From contig OX457036.1 in assembly GCA_949752735.1 (NCBI GenBank), positions 98,376,432-98,440,431 on the forward strand: 64,000 nt of DNA, in the 5' to 3' direction. The translations under genes were made by a program, and so were the position numbers. How positions within the stretch are numbered: the stretch's first letter is position 1; every line of letters starts with the position of its first letter. This DNA comes from Lumbricus terrestris. Taxonomy: Eukaryota; Annelida; Clitellata; Crassiclitellata; Lumbricidae. Below the pieces are notes generated by a model, which made no database searches, was not told the origin of the DNA, and saw nothing but the letters and a program-made list of their open reading frames with translations. Below are positions 1-12,052 of this stretch, piece after piece.

Positions 1-36
1 CTGAAAGTACCTTTTGCTTATTATGTAGAGCAACAA

Positions 37-182
37 ATGAACGAGCGAACGAATGAACGAATGAACGAATGAATGAATGAATGAACGAATGAATGAACGA
101 GCGAACGAACGAACGAATGAACGAACGAATGATTGAATGAATGAATGAATGAATGAATGAATGAATGAATGAATGAATGAAT
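37..182. repeat. (GAAY)n tetranucleotide array
   Basis: Tandem GAAT/GAAC tetranucleotides with C/T variation at the fourth base, becoming pure GAAT at the right end. No coding potential. Confidence 0.9.
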
Positions 183-319
183 ATATAGCCATAATCATGT
201 ACCGCAGTTGTGGTCGATTTCGTAGATGACTTCTGTCATCTGTTGGTCCGTTGGATGAACCGAAAGACAAACGTTGAGTATCATCTCCACCTGATGTCCC
301 GTCACTCGACATTTGCCTT

Positions 320-487
320 TCCTTCCTCCTCCAGCTCCTCCTGCTCCTCTCCTTGTTCCTCCTTCTCCTCCTCTTCCTCCAGCTCCTCCTGCTCCTCCCT
401 TTTCTGCTCCTCCCTTTTCTGCTCCTCCTCCTCTTATTCCTTCCTCTTCTTCTCCTCCTCCTCCTCCTCCTCCTCCTCCTCCTCCTC
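320..487. repeat. TCC-rich pyrimidine tract
   Basis: Imperfect TCC/CTCCTG repeats ending in a pure (TCC)n run near 453-486. Open frames across it on both strands translate to Ser/Leu/Pro or Gly/Glu runs and are compositional artefacts. Confidence 0.85.
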
Positions 488-694
488 GTCTTTGTTCTGT
501 TCTTCCTCTGGTTGCTTGTGCCTCTGTATCCTCTGCTTGACTGACGACAGCAAAGGCCTCACAAAGTTCTACCAGAAAAACACACGTATAGCCTATGTAC
601 AGTGTTGTACACACGTCAACTATAACACTGGACAACAAATTTTTACAAAAGTCATGTTACTGAAATGAAATTAGTCAGTTCTTATAAATTTTTA

Positions 695-2577
695 TGTGCT
701 GAACACGAATATGACAGTGAAATTGCTTAATTGGCTCTAGTTTTTTTGTAATCTCAAATGAAGTAATTTTATATCGCACAATGCATTCCAATAGCGATAC
801 ACTAATTACGGTTAATATTTGTAAAAACCAGGTCATAGACTAGTTCTTAGATTTTTTGCCTGTCTCTTGTACAGCTGTTAGGGAGCATTTCTGCGGAGTG
901 TCCAGCAGTAGTCAGCCAACATTGTAGTGGACCATTCTCCCTGGTACCTTTGCTCCATTGTTGCGATATCTTGATGAAAGCGTTCGCCATGTTCGTCACT
1001 AACCATACCACAGTTGTCAGGGAAGAAATCCAGATGGGAGTGAAGGAAAGCATCTTCAGCGACATATTGGCATGTCTTCTACTAGTTCCTTGTAGTTTTC
1101 TGCCCTAACATTCCCCAGAAAGTTTGTAGACACTAGACGAAAAGAATTCCATGCTTGTTTCGCATCACCCTCCAGCAAGTTGTTGAAGCGGTCATCTTTG
1201 AAAAGTTCTCTAATCTGAGGACCCACGAAAACTCCCTCTTTAATCTTTGCTTCGCTGAGTCGAGGGAATTTTTCATGCAGGTATCGGAAAGCTGGCGAAG
1301 TGCGGTCCATGGCTTTCACGAAGTTCTTCACCAAACCTAGTTTGATGTGAAGGGGTGGTAGTAGGATTTTGTAAGCCTCGACCAGAGCTGGGTGCTGGAT
1401 ATTCTTCTGTCCAACTGCCATGTTTTGTCTGGGAGTCCATTCCTTCCGCAAGTAGTGCAACTCTCTTGCACGACTATCCCACTCACACAAGAAACACATC
1501 TATTTTGTATATCCTTGCTGCAGTCCCATTAAAATGGCAACTACCTTCAAATCACCGCACAGGCAACATTTGTACCTGTTATAGTCAATGTAATGCAGTA
1601 GCTGTTTTAGGTTATCGCATGTCTCTTTCATGTGGACAGCATGCGCTAATGGAATAGATGGAAGACGGTTTCAATTGTGCAAAAGCACAGCCTTAAGACT
1701 CAGTGTCGAAGAGTCTACAAAGAGTCTCCATTCTTGTGGGTCACGAGTGATCTGTAAGGCATTCATGAGGTCGTCAATATTGGAACAGAATACCAGATTA
1801 CCTTCCTTCATGAAGAAAGGTTCCAACTGCTGATGGCGCTTTCTATATGAAGTGATTGTGACATCTTCTTCTAGAAGATTCCATTGTTGGAGTCTTGATC
1901 CTAGCAACTCTGCCTTGTTTTTGGAAAGTCCAAATCACGAACAAGGTCATTTAGTTCTTCCTGTGTTATTCTGTGTGGGGTTGATGATGCACCACAGTGA
2001 AAATCGGGATCACTGCACGCTGACGGACCAGGAGAAGAACATGTCGGCTCACCCTTGTCCTCATCAGATGAATCAACGAAAATATATTCTGCTGGAGGTT
2101 CTGGAATAGGAAGTCCATCACCATGTGGAACTGGTCTCAATGCAGACGGAATGTTTGGGTAAACTATTGTCGACTTCTTTTGCTTCGTTATTCCACCGAA
2201 AAGAGGAGGAACCAAGCAGAAGTAACAGTCATCTTAGAAGTGGTTGCTTTGCTCTCTCCACACAATGGGAACTGCAAACGGCATTGATGGTCTTTTGCTA
2301 TTCAACCGTGAAAGCTGTGTTGTACATGTAGCACAGCATATATACTTTTACATTGCATCAGAAAATGACGTAATAAAAAAAATCAACTGTGCATGATGTG
2401 TCCATGATGGGATTATGCAATGAGGTGGAATATTACATCATTCTAGACTTATTTACGATATTGTCGCAGTTCTACTGCATAAATTTACATGGTGAAACAT
2501 AAGAAATGAACTATATAAAATATTTTCAAAACGAGAGCCAATAAAAACTTTTTATGGTTATATTCGTGTTCAGCACA
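695..2577 (-). mobile_element. TIR-bounded element carrying a decayed orphan ORF
   Basis: The segment begins with TGTGCTGAACACGAATAT (695-712) and ends with its exact reverse complement (2560-2577). A second matching block, TTGGCTCT, lies 36 bases inside each end (731 and 2541 on the opposite strand), so the inverted repeats are collinear and run for at least 50-70 bp, fading into AT-rich sequence. The interior is the decayed minus-strand coding region at 847-2215. No convincing target-site duplication is visible at the outer edges. The class of element is not assigned. It could alternatively be an inverted duplication that happens to flank a pseudogene, but the matched spacing of the two blocks favours a transposon. 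Confidence 0.6.
847..2215 (-). pseudogene. Broken member of a widespread orphan, transposon-like protein family
   Basis: Minus-strand coding sequence read in pieces: an N-terminal part (2215-1901) with LNDLVRDLDFPK, then GSRLQQWNLLEED and EWRLFVDSSTLSLKAVLLHN (1907-1671), then FLCEWDSRARELHYLRKEW through LLPPLHIKLGLVKNFVKAMD and KIKEGVFVGPQIRELF (1499-1056), and a frame-shifted tail (1065-847). The linking piece at 1670-1500 also resembles coding sequence (VHMKETCDNLK, CGDLKVVAILMG) but is interrupted by in-frame stops at both ends. I recognise this as the family of uncharacterised proteins common in insects, cnidarians and other invertebrates (LKAVLLHN, PPLHIKLGLMK and VGPQIR motifs), usually copied like a transposon; its biochemical function is unknown to me. 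At least two frameshifts and two stops make this copy non-functional. Confidence 0.7.
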
Positions 2578-2848
2578 CCAAGATGCTACACATTAGGACC
2601 TTTTCCAGTCAGTAACGATTTCTATGTTGACCAGTGTAATTCGTGATGGTAGTCGGAAATTTATAAGCTTAGAGTGTCACAGAGAATCGTCTTCTCAGGT
2701 CGATACCTTAATGATTAATGACTGCACCAAACCACGGTCGAAGAAAATGCTTTTCAAAGGCAAATTGCGGAAACGGGACAAAGAAAAAGACGAAGAAGTT
2801 GAAGGAAAGAGAGACAGCGAAACTGAGAGCTGCATCAGTCAGTTCGGT

Positions 2849-2922
<74 letters not shown>

Positions 2923-2946
2923 TACATGTAGACAGACAGACAGACA
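2849..2946. repeat. (GACA)n array
   Basis: About 18 pure GACA units, a short interruption, then four more units. The open frame through it reads as Thr-Asp-Arg-Gln repeats and is not a gene. Confidence 0.9.
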
Positions 2947-2949
2947 GGC

Positions 2950-3610
2950 GAAGGATGACATGGCGAGGCTGATGATAGACCTAATAAATATTATTATATA
3001 GGCCTATTTTTCATATCATTATACAATTTAGTCGTTGTAGGCTACCGTTGAGTTGATCGTCGGTGAAGTTAAGTCTTTTTCTGACGTCATCCGGTATCTC
3101 AAAGTCATTCGTCATCTTCATCTTCTTCACAGAATCCATTGGTAGATAATTAGCCTATTTAACTCTGTGAAATAAATCAATAATAACGGATTGATTGCTG
3201 CGTCTCAATTGGAAGATCCTTTTCGCACCGATTTATCTGCTATGTTCAGTGCGGGACTAATACCCTACTACCTGTCAGCCAATCAGAGATCGTCTTTTCT
3301 GATGCGTCACAGGTGACGTACGTGGTCGTCTATCCGGGTACTCAGCAAAGTCAGCAGTTCTCTTAATTAAATTAATCATTTTTCGCTACAACAGTCGTCA
3401 GCAAAACAAACGGGACATGGCCGATTAATCCTGCAAAAGGTCACATATGCTACATAATTTATATGCTAATATAGGATTCTAGGTCAATGAATATCTCGTC
3501 AGTAAAAATAGTCCCAGGTTCAGTATTATTCATAGGCCGAGAATCTAAACGCAAAAAGCTTCTGAACGTCAGCGCAATAAATGCAATAATCCTGATTATT
3601 GTTCTAATGT
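2950..3610. other. No gene seen; short promoter-like motif group
   Basis: Mostly AT-rich single-copy sequence. Around 3275-3325 there is a CCAATCAG box (3279-3286), TGCGTCA (3303-3309) and a CRE-like TGACGTA. No adjacent coding exon is recognisable, so a regulatory role is only a possibility. Confidence 0.3.
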
Positions 3611-3618
3611 GTTGGATT

Positions 3619-3846
3619 CAAGGCCGTAGCTAGGGGGGTGTTTTGGGTGTTTGAACACCCCCCGAAATGGAAAACGTGAAAAATAATATAATGCATTTAC
3701 GAGCACATGATGTAAAAACCATGAAATAAAACCATGAAAACACCCCCCGAAATATGCCGAATGACTAAAAAAGGTCATCAGTTTTTTGGGGAAGGAAAAA
3801 TGGTGACTGAAACACCCCCCGAAATCAAATTCTGGCTACGGCCTTG
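3619..3846. mobile_element. 228-bp hAT-like MITE
   Basis: Inverted ends CAAGGCCGTAGCTAG and CTGGCTACGGCCTTG, flanked by a perfect 8-bp duplication GTTGGATT (3611-3618 and 3847-3854). The 8-bp duplication and CA...TG ends fit the hAT superfamily. It is non-coding, contains three CACCCCCCGAAAT motifs, and has an internal GACTAAAAAAGGTCATC hairpin-like segment shared with the elements at 27192 and 39698. Confidence 0.85.
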
Positions 3847-3854
3847 GTTGGATT

Positions 3855-4514
3855 AAATCAGCAACTTTAGGCCTTGGCCTGTGAAGTGGAGCTAATCTCA
3901 GAACGGTTGTTCTAGACATAACTTCACATAAGATTATGAAAGAAAGACGTCGCTTACCGTATTTCAATGCTTATAGACACGCATTATTGATTGTTGTGTT
4001 TGAACATTCTTTTCTAGGTTGTCTGTTAATGGACCAACGCAGAGCTTTGCCCTAGTAGGCCTATACTAATACGTACGACAGCGTCTTAGGCCTACGTCTT
4101 AATCAAACAAAATACGAAGCGAGTGACGGCTTATCGGGCTTGAACGCCTTGCTTTTTCGTGTTGGAACAGCGCAACGTGGGTGGAGGAGGGAGGGAACAA
4201 GGACTATTTCTACCGCAAAATTATTTTGTTTATCGGTGTCACGATGTATAATATAATTTTTATTTTCATTTCAATGTTAGCAAACCAAGCGTGTCGCTGT
4301 GAATTAGAATCGAAGCACGACTGTATTTTGAGCATTGAAGGATGATATCAAAGCACTAGTAGACCTATTGGCCTACGCGAGATATGACCTGATGAAAGCT
4401 TTGCCGGATTCATAATCTCAAAATAGCCAGGCCTTTGTTTGGTTAAGGTTTTGCTCAAACGAGCTCGCGAGCGTCAGACTCGGTGCCGTCCATTCTCTGG
4501 GGGTTAGACCCTCT
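3855..4514. other. No gene or clear repeat seen
   Basis: AT-rich sequence with scattered AGGCCTA motifs. I see no convincing coding frame, RNA gene or element boundary here. Confidence 0.4.
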
Positions 4515-7500
4515 GTCCTTAATCGTAATCGTAATCGTAATCTCATAATTTCTAAAGCGCCACTGGAAAGCCAAGCGCGGGGCACCGGCTTATTCACGAG
4601 CGCTGCGTTGAGTTAGGAGGGTTGTCCGTGAGAGTAGTCCGAGGTGGTCCGGGTCGAGTTACCATAGGATCAAGATCAAATGCGTTGAGTCAAAAGGGTT
4701 GTCCGTAAGAGTAGTCCGTGGTGGTCCGGGTCGAGGTACCGTATGATCAGAGGTGGGGAACAGCTACTAAGGTGGGTGTCGTCTGAGCCGGGAATTGGAG
4801 GGTGGGGGATCAGATGAAACAGGATAAGAGGTCTTGAACAGGAGTGTCTTTAGTTTCGAGTGAAAGGCCCGAGGTGTGATGGATAGAGGAGCCTGAGGAA
4901 GGTGATGGTGTGTGATTAGTAATGATGGAGGAGGAACTGAAAAGGATCGGAACTCAGCAGGCAGATCATTCCAAAGGCGTGGTGCTGAGTTGGATATGGC
5001 TCGGTTGGAGAACTTGAGATGACTTGTGACCGGCGGTCGAGAGAGTGTAAGGCAGGCGGATGATCGGGTAGAACGGGTAGGCTGGATGGTGAACAGTTCG
5101 CGAAGATATCTGGGCTGGGAGCATTGTAAGGAGTTGTATGTTAAGGAGAGAACTTTGTAGTGAATTCGCTCTGGGATTTTCAACCAGTGAAGAGACTTGA
5201 GGATGGGGGTGATGTGATGATGTCTGGGTGTTCTGGTGACGGCTCTAGCAAGAGAATTTTGTATGAGTTGGAGGCGCTTAAGTTGTGTGGAATCAAGATT
5301 TAAGAACAGGGAATTGCAATAGTCAAGCTTTGAATGGACGATGGACGTAGCAATGGTGGAAGCAGTTTTGAAATCAAGCATGGGTCGGATGCGTCGGAGG
5401 TCCCGGATGTGCATGAAGCAGGAGCGCGATAGATTAGAGATGTGGTTAGAGAAGGAGAGATGTGAATCAAACATTACACCAAGATTGCGGACCGGAGCTT
5501 CAGAGGTGAAGGTAAGAGATGAAGAGTTAGTCGATAGGTGTATTGAAGGGTCAGGAATTTTCTTGATTTGGTCAGGAAGGCCTAGAATAATGAACTCTGT
5601 TTTGGAGGGGTTGAGGCAGAGGAGGTTGGACGACATCCATTGAGAGATCAGATTGACCACATTGAGAAGTTCAGCAATGGAGGTGGAGAAAGAGCCTGGG
5701 GAAAAGGATATGAAGAGTTGGGTGTCGTCTGCATAGAGATGGTGGTCAACAGACGAGGATTTTATGAGATGACTTAAAGGAGTGGTGTAGAGAATGAAGA
5801 GGAGTGGACCCAGGACGGAGCCTTGAGGAACGCCGCAAGATAGTGGAAGAGGTTTCGAACAGTGACTGGAGGCTTTAACAGAGAAAGATCTGGAAGACAA
5901 GTAGGACTCGAACCAGAGTAGAGCAGTGCCAGAGACGCCAAAAGAAGAAGAGAGTCGATTAAGAAGGAGACTATATATGATCGATGGTGTCAAATGCAGC
6001 GGAGATGTCAAGGAGACAGAGGCAGGATACCTGCTGATGACTGACGGCCGAGACCAGTTTATTGTAGAGAGAGACGAGTAGAGTTTCTGTGGAGTGGTGT
6101 TTAGTAAAGCCAGATTGGTGGGGATTGAGGAGCGAGTTAGAAGAGAGGTAATCGTTTAGGCGGGCAAGGACAATTCGTTCAGTTAATTTCGATAGAAAAG
6201 AAAGGTTGGAGATGGGTCGGTAATTTGATAGGTTTTCCTTGTCAAGATTTGCCTTTTTCAGAAGGGGAGTGACGAGAGATTGCTTGAAGACCATTGGAAA
6301 ATTGCCAGTGGAGAGTGAAAGATTGATAATTTTAGTGATTATAGGAATGAGGACGGAGGCGCAGTCTTTTAGAAGAGCGGTTGGGATGGGATCTAATTCA
6401 CACTGTTTGTTAGGAAGAGAATTTAACAAGAGTGACACTAAGTCTTCAGCTTCAGAGGCAGGATGGAGTATTGGAAGGGATGACTGAGAGACAGGAGGAG
6501 CAGGATTTGGAAATGGAGGTGGATCAGTGTTGGAGGATTGTGAATCGAGAAGGGACTGTAATGTGAAGCGAAGGGATGAGATTTTGTTCGAGAAGAATGA
6601 ACAGAATGTATCGGCCATAGAGGGGGGTGGAATGGAGCTCGGTAGTGGGGAGGGCGATTTGCGATGAAGAAGAGAGTTGACAACTCTCCAGAGGTGGCGA
6701 GGGTTGGAGGAACTGGAGTGAATGAGCGAAGAGTAATATTTCCTTTTTGTAGCAGCAATGAGTTTATGGTATCTGTTTGTAGCTGATTTTAGGTTGGAAA
6801 GGGCTTTTTCTCGGGATAGAGCGTCAGTGGCGCTCTTGTAGATGTGCTGAAGTCGCCTATGGAAGGTTTTAAAGGCTTGGAGGTAGGAGGTGAACCAAGG
6901 GTTAATGGCATGTGAGCTGGGTTTGGTGATGAGTGGTGCGTGAATGTCAAGGAGGTCGGAAAGAGTGGAATTGTAGCAAGATAGCAGGTCATCAAGGGAA
7001 GAGGGAGGATTAAGAACAAGTTGAGAATTGCGAATATCTTTGATGAAGGCCTGAGAGTCAATAGACCCAGTGCGACGGAAAGAGTGAGTGGAAGGAGGAA
7101 GCCGAGCAAAAGGCTTAATTTCAAGGTCAGCCATGATAAGATAATGATCAGTTATGTTGAGAATAGAGTGCGATAGCTTTGGAGATAAAAGGGAGGTGTT
7201 GGCAGTTATGACAAGGTCGAGGGTGTGATTCTTGATGTGGGTCGGAAAGTTGACATGTTGGACGAGATTGACTGATGAGAGGAGGTTCAGAAAGTCAGTT
7301 GCATGAGAGTTAGATGGGTCGTCAACATGGACGTTGAAATCGCCAGTGAATAAGAATTCGTTGGGAGTAGTAGCAGCAAGTGAGAGGAGAGAGCTAAATT
7401 CATCAAGAAAGACTGAGGGTTTAGAGGAGTACTTAGACGAGGTAGGAGGACGATAGATGTTGAAAACTGTGAGTAGGTCTGAGGAAAGTCGAAGTGTTGT

Positions 7501-7731
7501 GGACGAGCATTCGAAAGAACTGAATGTGTGGCGAGAAGAATTTAGGACGACAGCCGGCTCACGAACCAGGAAGGCAGTGCCGCCACCAGATATTTTTGAG
7601 GATTTAGAGGAGGCGGTTATTCGAGGGAAGCTTTGAAGAGAGTAGCCAGGTGGTATGCAATCGATTAAATGAGCGGTTGAAGAGGTATTCGATAGCCAGG
7701 TTTCTTGGAGAGCAATGAGATTCGGTCCTTA
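4515..7731 (-). mobile_element. 5'-truncated CR1/L2-type non-LTR retrotransposon
   Basis: Minus-strand element with an apurinic-type endonuclease followed by a reverse transcriptase. Its 3' end carries a GCGC-stem hairpin (about 4557-4580) and a short (ATTACG)n tail at 4521-4545, typical of CR1/L2 LINEs. GTCCTTA occurs at both edges (4515-4521 and 7725-7731) and may be the target-site duplication. The endonuclease begins abruptly at its QETWL motif, so the element is 5' truncated. The CR1/L2 placement comes from general RT motif style and needs a phylogeny. Confidence 0.8.
4767..7725 (-). pseudogene. Endonuclease-reverse transcriptase ORF, one frameshift
   Basis: One frame is open from 7725 down to 5971. 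It contains the endonuclease motifs LIALQETWL (near 7720), GDFNVH, a TLDLVIT segment and ITDHY, a linker, and the start of RT (NYRPISNLSFLSK, HQSGFTKHHSTETLL, LLDISAAFDTIDH). A shift inside a short TATATA run near 5975-5985 moves the rest into the frame of 6011-4767, which carries GVPQGSVLGPLLFILYT, the catalytic HLYADDTQLF, the thumb motif NLGVMFDSHLSF and the C-terminal SRAPRLWNDLP-like region. Together about 1,000 residues would be encoded. The rest of the protein looks well preserved, so the frameshift is probably a recent slippage event. The N-terminal part of the endonuclease and any ORF1 are missing. Confidence 0.8.
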
Positions 7732-7739
7732 GACCTAAA

Positions 7740-8930
7740 TTATGTGACTATCCAAACCTCGGAGGTATAAGCCTGTAACGGCTGGCGTCTATTATTATTA
7801 TACCTATAGGCCTATCCGACGAACCCAATGTTAGGCGTACTTGCGCAGAGAAACCGTTACACTCACTTTGCTGCTGCCGCTGCCCTCTAGGGAGTTGAAG
7901 GCAATTTCGAAATCACTGTTCTTCGGGCCAGTGTTACAGTACAGCAACCATTCAGTCAAGGACTCTGCAATTCAGTTAAGACCTACCACCTCCACCCTTA
8001 GGCGATAATAGTAATAAATTCTAAAGCAGTTATAAAGCCGCAAATAAAAAAAACAATAAAGCCAATAGCCTAATAATAATAAAGTCGAAAACAATAATTT
8101 AAAATTGATAATAATGAAATAATTGAATCATTGACGATAATGGTCAATTCGAAAATATTAGTTAATTAAAGTTGATTGTAATCATAAACTCGATAATAAA
8201 ATAAAGTCGATACCGTATTAAACAGCAAAAAGTCGATTAAAATAATTAAGTAGGCTAGATAATAATAACAAAGTCGATAATAATGATATCGTCAATTAAA
8301 TTACAAGGTCGATAATAAAAAAAATGATAGTCAATAATAGCAATAGTCGACAATTATAACAAAATTAGGTGATCGGATTTAGGCGATTTTGTGCACGGGT
8401 GCTTATGGCGTGGTAATCGAGAGGTCTGGACGTAGGCCCACGCTAGGCCTAATCAGGACATATATATGCACTAGTTAAAGTACTACAAAGTAGGGCTATT
8501 TAGACTATTACTCTGCTATCCTAAATTTGGCATTCTATTGCATTATACATAAACAATGTGCAGCTATTCCGTGCTGTAAAAAGTAGCCTACGGTAATATA
8601 CTATTATGTTCTTATAGATGGCTTATCTAGATTTTAGGTCTAATTAACTTTGGTAAAAGAAGGTTAAGAGAAGCGTATTTGTAGTTGTACGCATGGGGGG
8701 AAGGTCCACAAATGTACGAAGTGCAACAGAAAAGGGAGGGGCGTGAAAATGGATTTTTAAAAGATATATATCAACCAGGTGGAAGAACTGGGGGTTGGAT
8801 TGATTGATTGATTGTTGATAGAATTGGAAAGCAATGGTGGAAGAAAAGACTGTGGACAGTTAGAATGAATTCAATTCTCCACTGGAGAAAAAAATTGATT
8901 GCGAATTCACTTGAACAGCGACAATAGTCA
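7740..8930. other. AT-rich gene-free stretch with degenerate GTCGATAAT repeat
   Basis: Between about 8010 and 8370 the motif AAAGTCGATAATAATAA recurs many times with variation, a decayed minisatellite. The rest is AT-rich, with a few AGGCCTA motifs and no coding frame. Confidence 0.5.
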
Positions 8931-8934
8931 TACA

Positions 8935-9074
8935 GACGGACGGACAGACAGACGGACGGACATAAGGACGAACAGACAGAAGGACAGACAGAAGGACGGA
9001 CAGACAGAAGGACAGACAGAAGGACGGACAGACAGAAGGACGGACAGACAGAAGGACGGACAGACAGACAGAGA
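8935..9074. repeat. GACGGACAGACAGAAG minisatellite
   Basis: Tandem GACA, GACG and GAAG tetranucleotides arranged as repeated GGACGGACAGACAGAA blocks. Frames across it are artefacts. Confidence 0.85.
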
Positions 9075-9079
9075 CACAG

Positions 9080-9918
9080 AGAGTGAACAACTTTCCAACA
9101 GCTGCTGCATACAGAAAGAAACTGGATATTTGAATAAATAACTAAACATCCAAAAACTAACTTTAGTCAGACAGTTCGAACGTCTGCAAACTCCAGCACT
9201 TACTTTAAATCCCATAGGATCATGGCCATATTATGTTATAATTATTAAAAGAAATAAACTATTCATGAAATTACTATAATCAATAAAGAACAAAAAATAA
9301 TTATGAGTAGCAATTAAAACAACTTTGTTATTTATCATCTTTAATTCTTCTAAAAACAAATGATTATCCTGATGTATTTCTAAACACATAATATACTCAT
9401 CAATATTTCTTCTAAGAACAAACTATAATTATCTCTCTATTCTTCAAAAAACAAATTCTCATCTTTTATATTTCTTTCTAAAAACACGTAACTACTCGGT
9501 CACTGCTTCCATGCACCGTTTAAAACAAGGCTCTACATAAAAACAATGATCCCTTGCTACTCAATGCAACAGAGCGATCTCTATAGACGATTAAACATAA
9601 AACATCTCATTTGTCCTTCGTCCTTCCTTTGACCAGTATCATTGGCTGACATCCTGGACTAATGTCTAATGGACCAGACACATCAACTGATCACTGTCAA
9701 CATGTGATTTGCTTCTCAACTATTTACAGAGTAATTCTTAGAAATTTAAACAATAACGGCACAGAGTGTATGCTCACAAGTAACAAAAATTGATCACAGA
9801 TTCTGAAGTTTTATGTACAGAGTCTATAACGATGATGATGCTCATGAAGATGGTGGTGAAGATGACAATGATGATGAAGACAATAGCGATGATGATGATG
9901 ATGATGAAATTGTCATTG
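9080..9918. other. Probable 3' UTR and downstream flank of the nuclear receptor gene
   Basis: AT-rich, no coding frame. It lies immediately 3' of the minus-strand receptor stop codon and includes a (GATGAT)n-rich stretch at 9832-9908. I did not find an unambiguous polyadenylation signal. Confidence 0.35.
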
Positions 9919-10455
9919 TCAACACGTCAGATCCAGGACCTCCTTCATGAGAGGATGGATCCCATCGAGTTTCACCCGCAGTAAGACCTGTGAGTGCTCC
10001 TCGTTCAGATTCCGTACCTCCGTCAGCTTCATGAGCAGCTTTGGAAAGAGCATTCGTGCCAGCGGAAGTGGATGGATTGACTCCAGGTAGTTCTTGAGCA
10101 GCAGAGAATACTTCTCCTGTTCATCAGCCACAAGGCTTTTCCAGCTGAGATTGTCACGATCCGGAGAGAAGAGCGAAATGACGAGCAGGAGAATGAGCGT
10201 CGTCTCATCCGCTCGCAGATCCGTGACGAGAGATCGGATGAACTTCATGAGGTCGTCAAACAGACCGAGACCGTTCTCCGCCTTTTCCAGCTGATCGAGT
10301 CTCATGGCGCTCGTCTCTTCATGGTCGACTGGGTCAAGGAAATGCTGCTTCTCTTCATCAAACGTCATCACTGATCGGATGATGAGCAGCTCAATGCTTC
10401 CACCCTTCAGAAGATGGATCTGCTCAACCTGCGGCAGCATCCGGAATGACGTCAC
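9919..10455 (-). CDS. NR1J: HR96/NR1J-like nuclear receptor, coding exon 4 (C-terminal ligand-binding domain)
   Basis: Encodes residues 398-575 of the assembled protein and ends at a TGA at 9921-9919. An acceptor (TGTGTAG) precedes base 10455, and the exon starts in phase 0, matching the end of exon 3. It opens with FRMLPQVEQIHLLKGGSIEL, the helix 3-5 signature of nuclear receptor ligand-binding domains, continues through predicted helices 6-11 (LFPKLLMKLTEVRNLNEEHS), and ends with PLMKEVLDL. That last segment has the hydrophobic-acidic pattern of an AF-2 helix 12, so ligand-dependent coactivator binding looks preserved. In the cell this would be a nuclear, ligand-regulated transcription factor; the ligand cannot be read from the sequence. 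Confidence 0.88.
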   Translation of the reverse strand: MTSFRMLPQVEQIHLLKGGSIELLIIRSVMTFDEEKQHFLDPVDHEETSAMRLDQLEKAENGLGLFDDLMKFIRSLVTDLRADETTLILLLVISLFSPDRDNLSWKSLVADEQEKYSLLLKNYLESIHPLPLARMLFPKLLMKLTEVRNLNEEHSQVLLRVKLDGIHPLMKEVLDLTC

Positions 10456-10847
10456 CTACACAATTCATACATACAATTAATTAATGTCTTCCGTCAGTCA
10501 CTGGCAATGGATGGAAAAGCGAATTAAGGGAAAACAAGGTGAAAAAAGGTCAACGCAAGAATTATTAATTATTCTGCATTTATTATTAAATAAATTTTAT
10601 CTAATAATTACAAATAATTGATTGTTTGTTGTGTGTAACAATTATACAATTATTTTGTATAAATGAAAATGATGAAAATATGTTTTCATCCGATCATTGT
10701 CATCCTTTCTTAAGTTCTGTGGTGACTGGTGATGAATAAAAAAATGATGTATCTATGACATTGAATCCATTTATCTCTAATGATTGACGATACGAATTGA
10801 GAATTGACCCCCTCCCCAATCCATTGGTCATTGAGTCGACAACTGAC

Positions 10848-11247
10848 CTGTTTGACCATTGCGATGACTCTGCGTACGCTCAACTCTGCAATGTTGACGA
10901 GATCCGTCAGATTCGCTTTCTCTCGCGATGAAACAACTTTCTCGACGTTGACGACCAACGAATTGCGATAAGCGACACGAAGATCGTTTATCGTCGATTC
11001 ATCTTCTGTGCTCAGAGGAATCGTCGTCGTCATCAGCAGCCAGGTGGCAGCACCAGTCAAAGAAGAAGAAGAAGAAGAAGACAGGGGATTGGCTGACATG
11101 AGTGTTGATGCTGTTGTTGTTGTCATTGGCTGCCATGGTTTGGTGTCTGTCATCATCGGCTGCCAATCAGATGGAGGTAGAAACGGTGGATTAATGGGAA
11201 CATCAGACACAACGGAAGAAGATGGAGGAGATGATGACGACATTTTC
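10848..11247 (-). CDS. NR1J: HR96/NR1J-like nuclear receptor, coding exon 3 (hinge and start of ligand-binding domain)
   Basis: A 400-base exon covering residues 264 (split codon) to 397. The acceptor GATGTAG lies just before base 11247 and the donor GTCAGT just after 10848; one leading base completes the Glu codon split from exon 2. The first part is a Ser/Pro/Thr-rich hinge. From about residue 340 it becomes helical (INDLRVAYRNSL, NLTDLVNIAELSVRRVIAMV), matching helices 1-3 of a ligand-binding domain and joining smoothly to exon 4. The sequence beyond the donor in the same frame is intronic. Confidence 0.85.
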
Positions 11248-11591
11248 CTACATCAATAGAAAATGTTCAGAGTATAAATTCTCTGAAGCTGATGATGATC
11301 ATTGTATACGTGAGACAAAGAGTATGGCTAATGATTGACATGTAGTGTGTGGTTAGTCTGCATTTGATGTTCATTGCTTGAGTCAATATCTATGCTGCGA
11401 TGCTGAGGGTTCAAGTCCATCACTCACAGTCGCTAATCAGATGATATATTAATTGATATATTAGTGATTAATAACAATAATATATATATCAATAAATGCT
11501 GAATAACAACTTAATATTAACTGACCACAGTGAAGATAGACAAGAAATTGGAATGCAACAACCACAGACAAAGATGGAGATACAAACAGAC

Positions 11592-11702
<111 letters not shown>

Positions 11703-12052
11703 TATAGACAGAGAAGTAGAAGAGACAAACAGATACAAAACCAGCAGCAGAGGGTGAAAATGATGAACAGATGGGATCTGCTCACTCTCTGTCTCTCTCT
11801 CTGTCTGTCTGTCTGTCTGTCTCTCTCTCCATTAAGCATTCCCATTGTTACATCTGTGAGAATAACAACAACTCTGACAACAAATCAATTGTCTCAATAG
11901 ATTGCGAAGAAGACCCTGACAGAGACAGACAGAGACCGAAAAAGTGAGAAACAGAAAGAGAGAGAGAGACAGAGACAGAGAGACAGCAACTTAGAGAAGA
12001 GTAAGTAGCAAAAAGAGACAATAAAGTAAAAGACAAGTGTTTCTGCCCTTAC

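Noticed and set aside
11370..11430. tRNA-like sequence with GGGTTCAAGTCC
   Set aside because: Only the B-box resembles a tRNA. No complete cloverleaf; perhaps a SINE relic.
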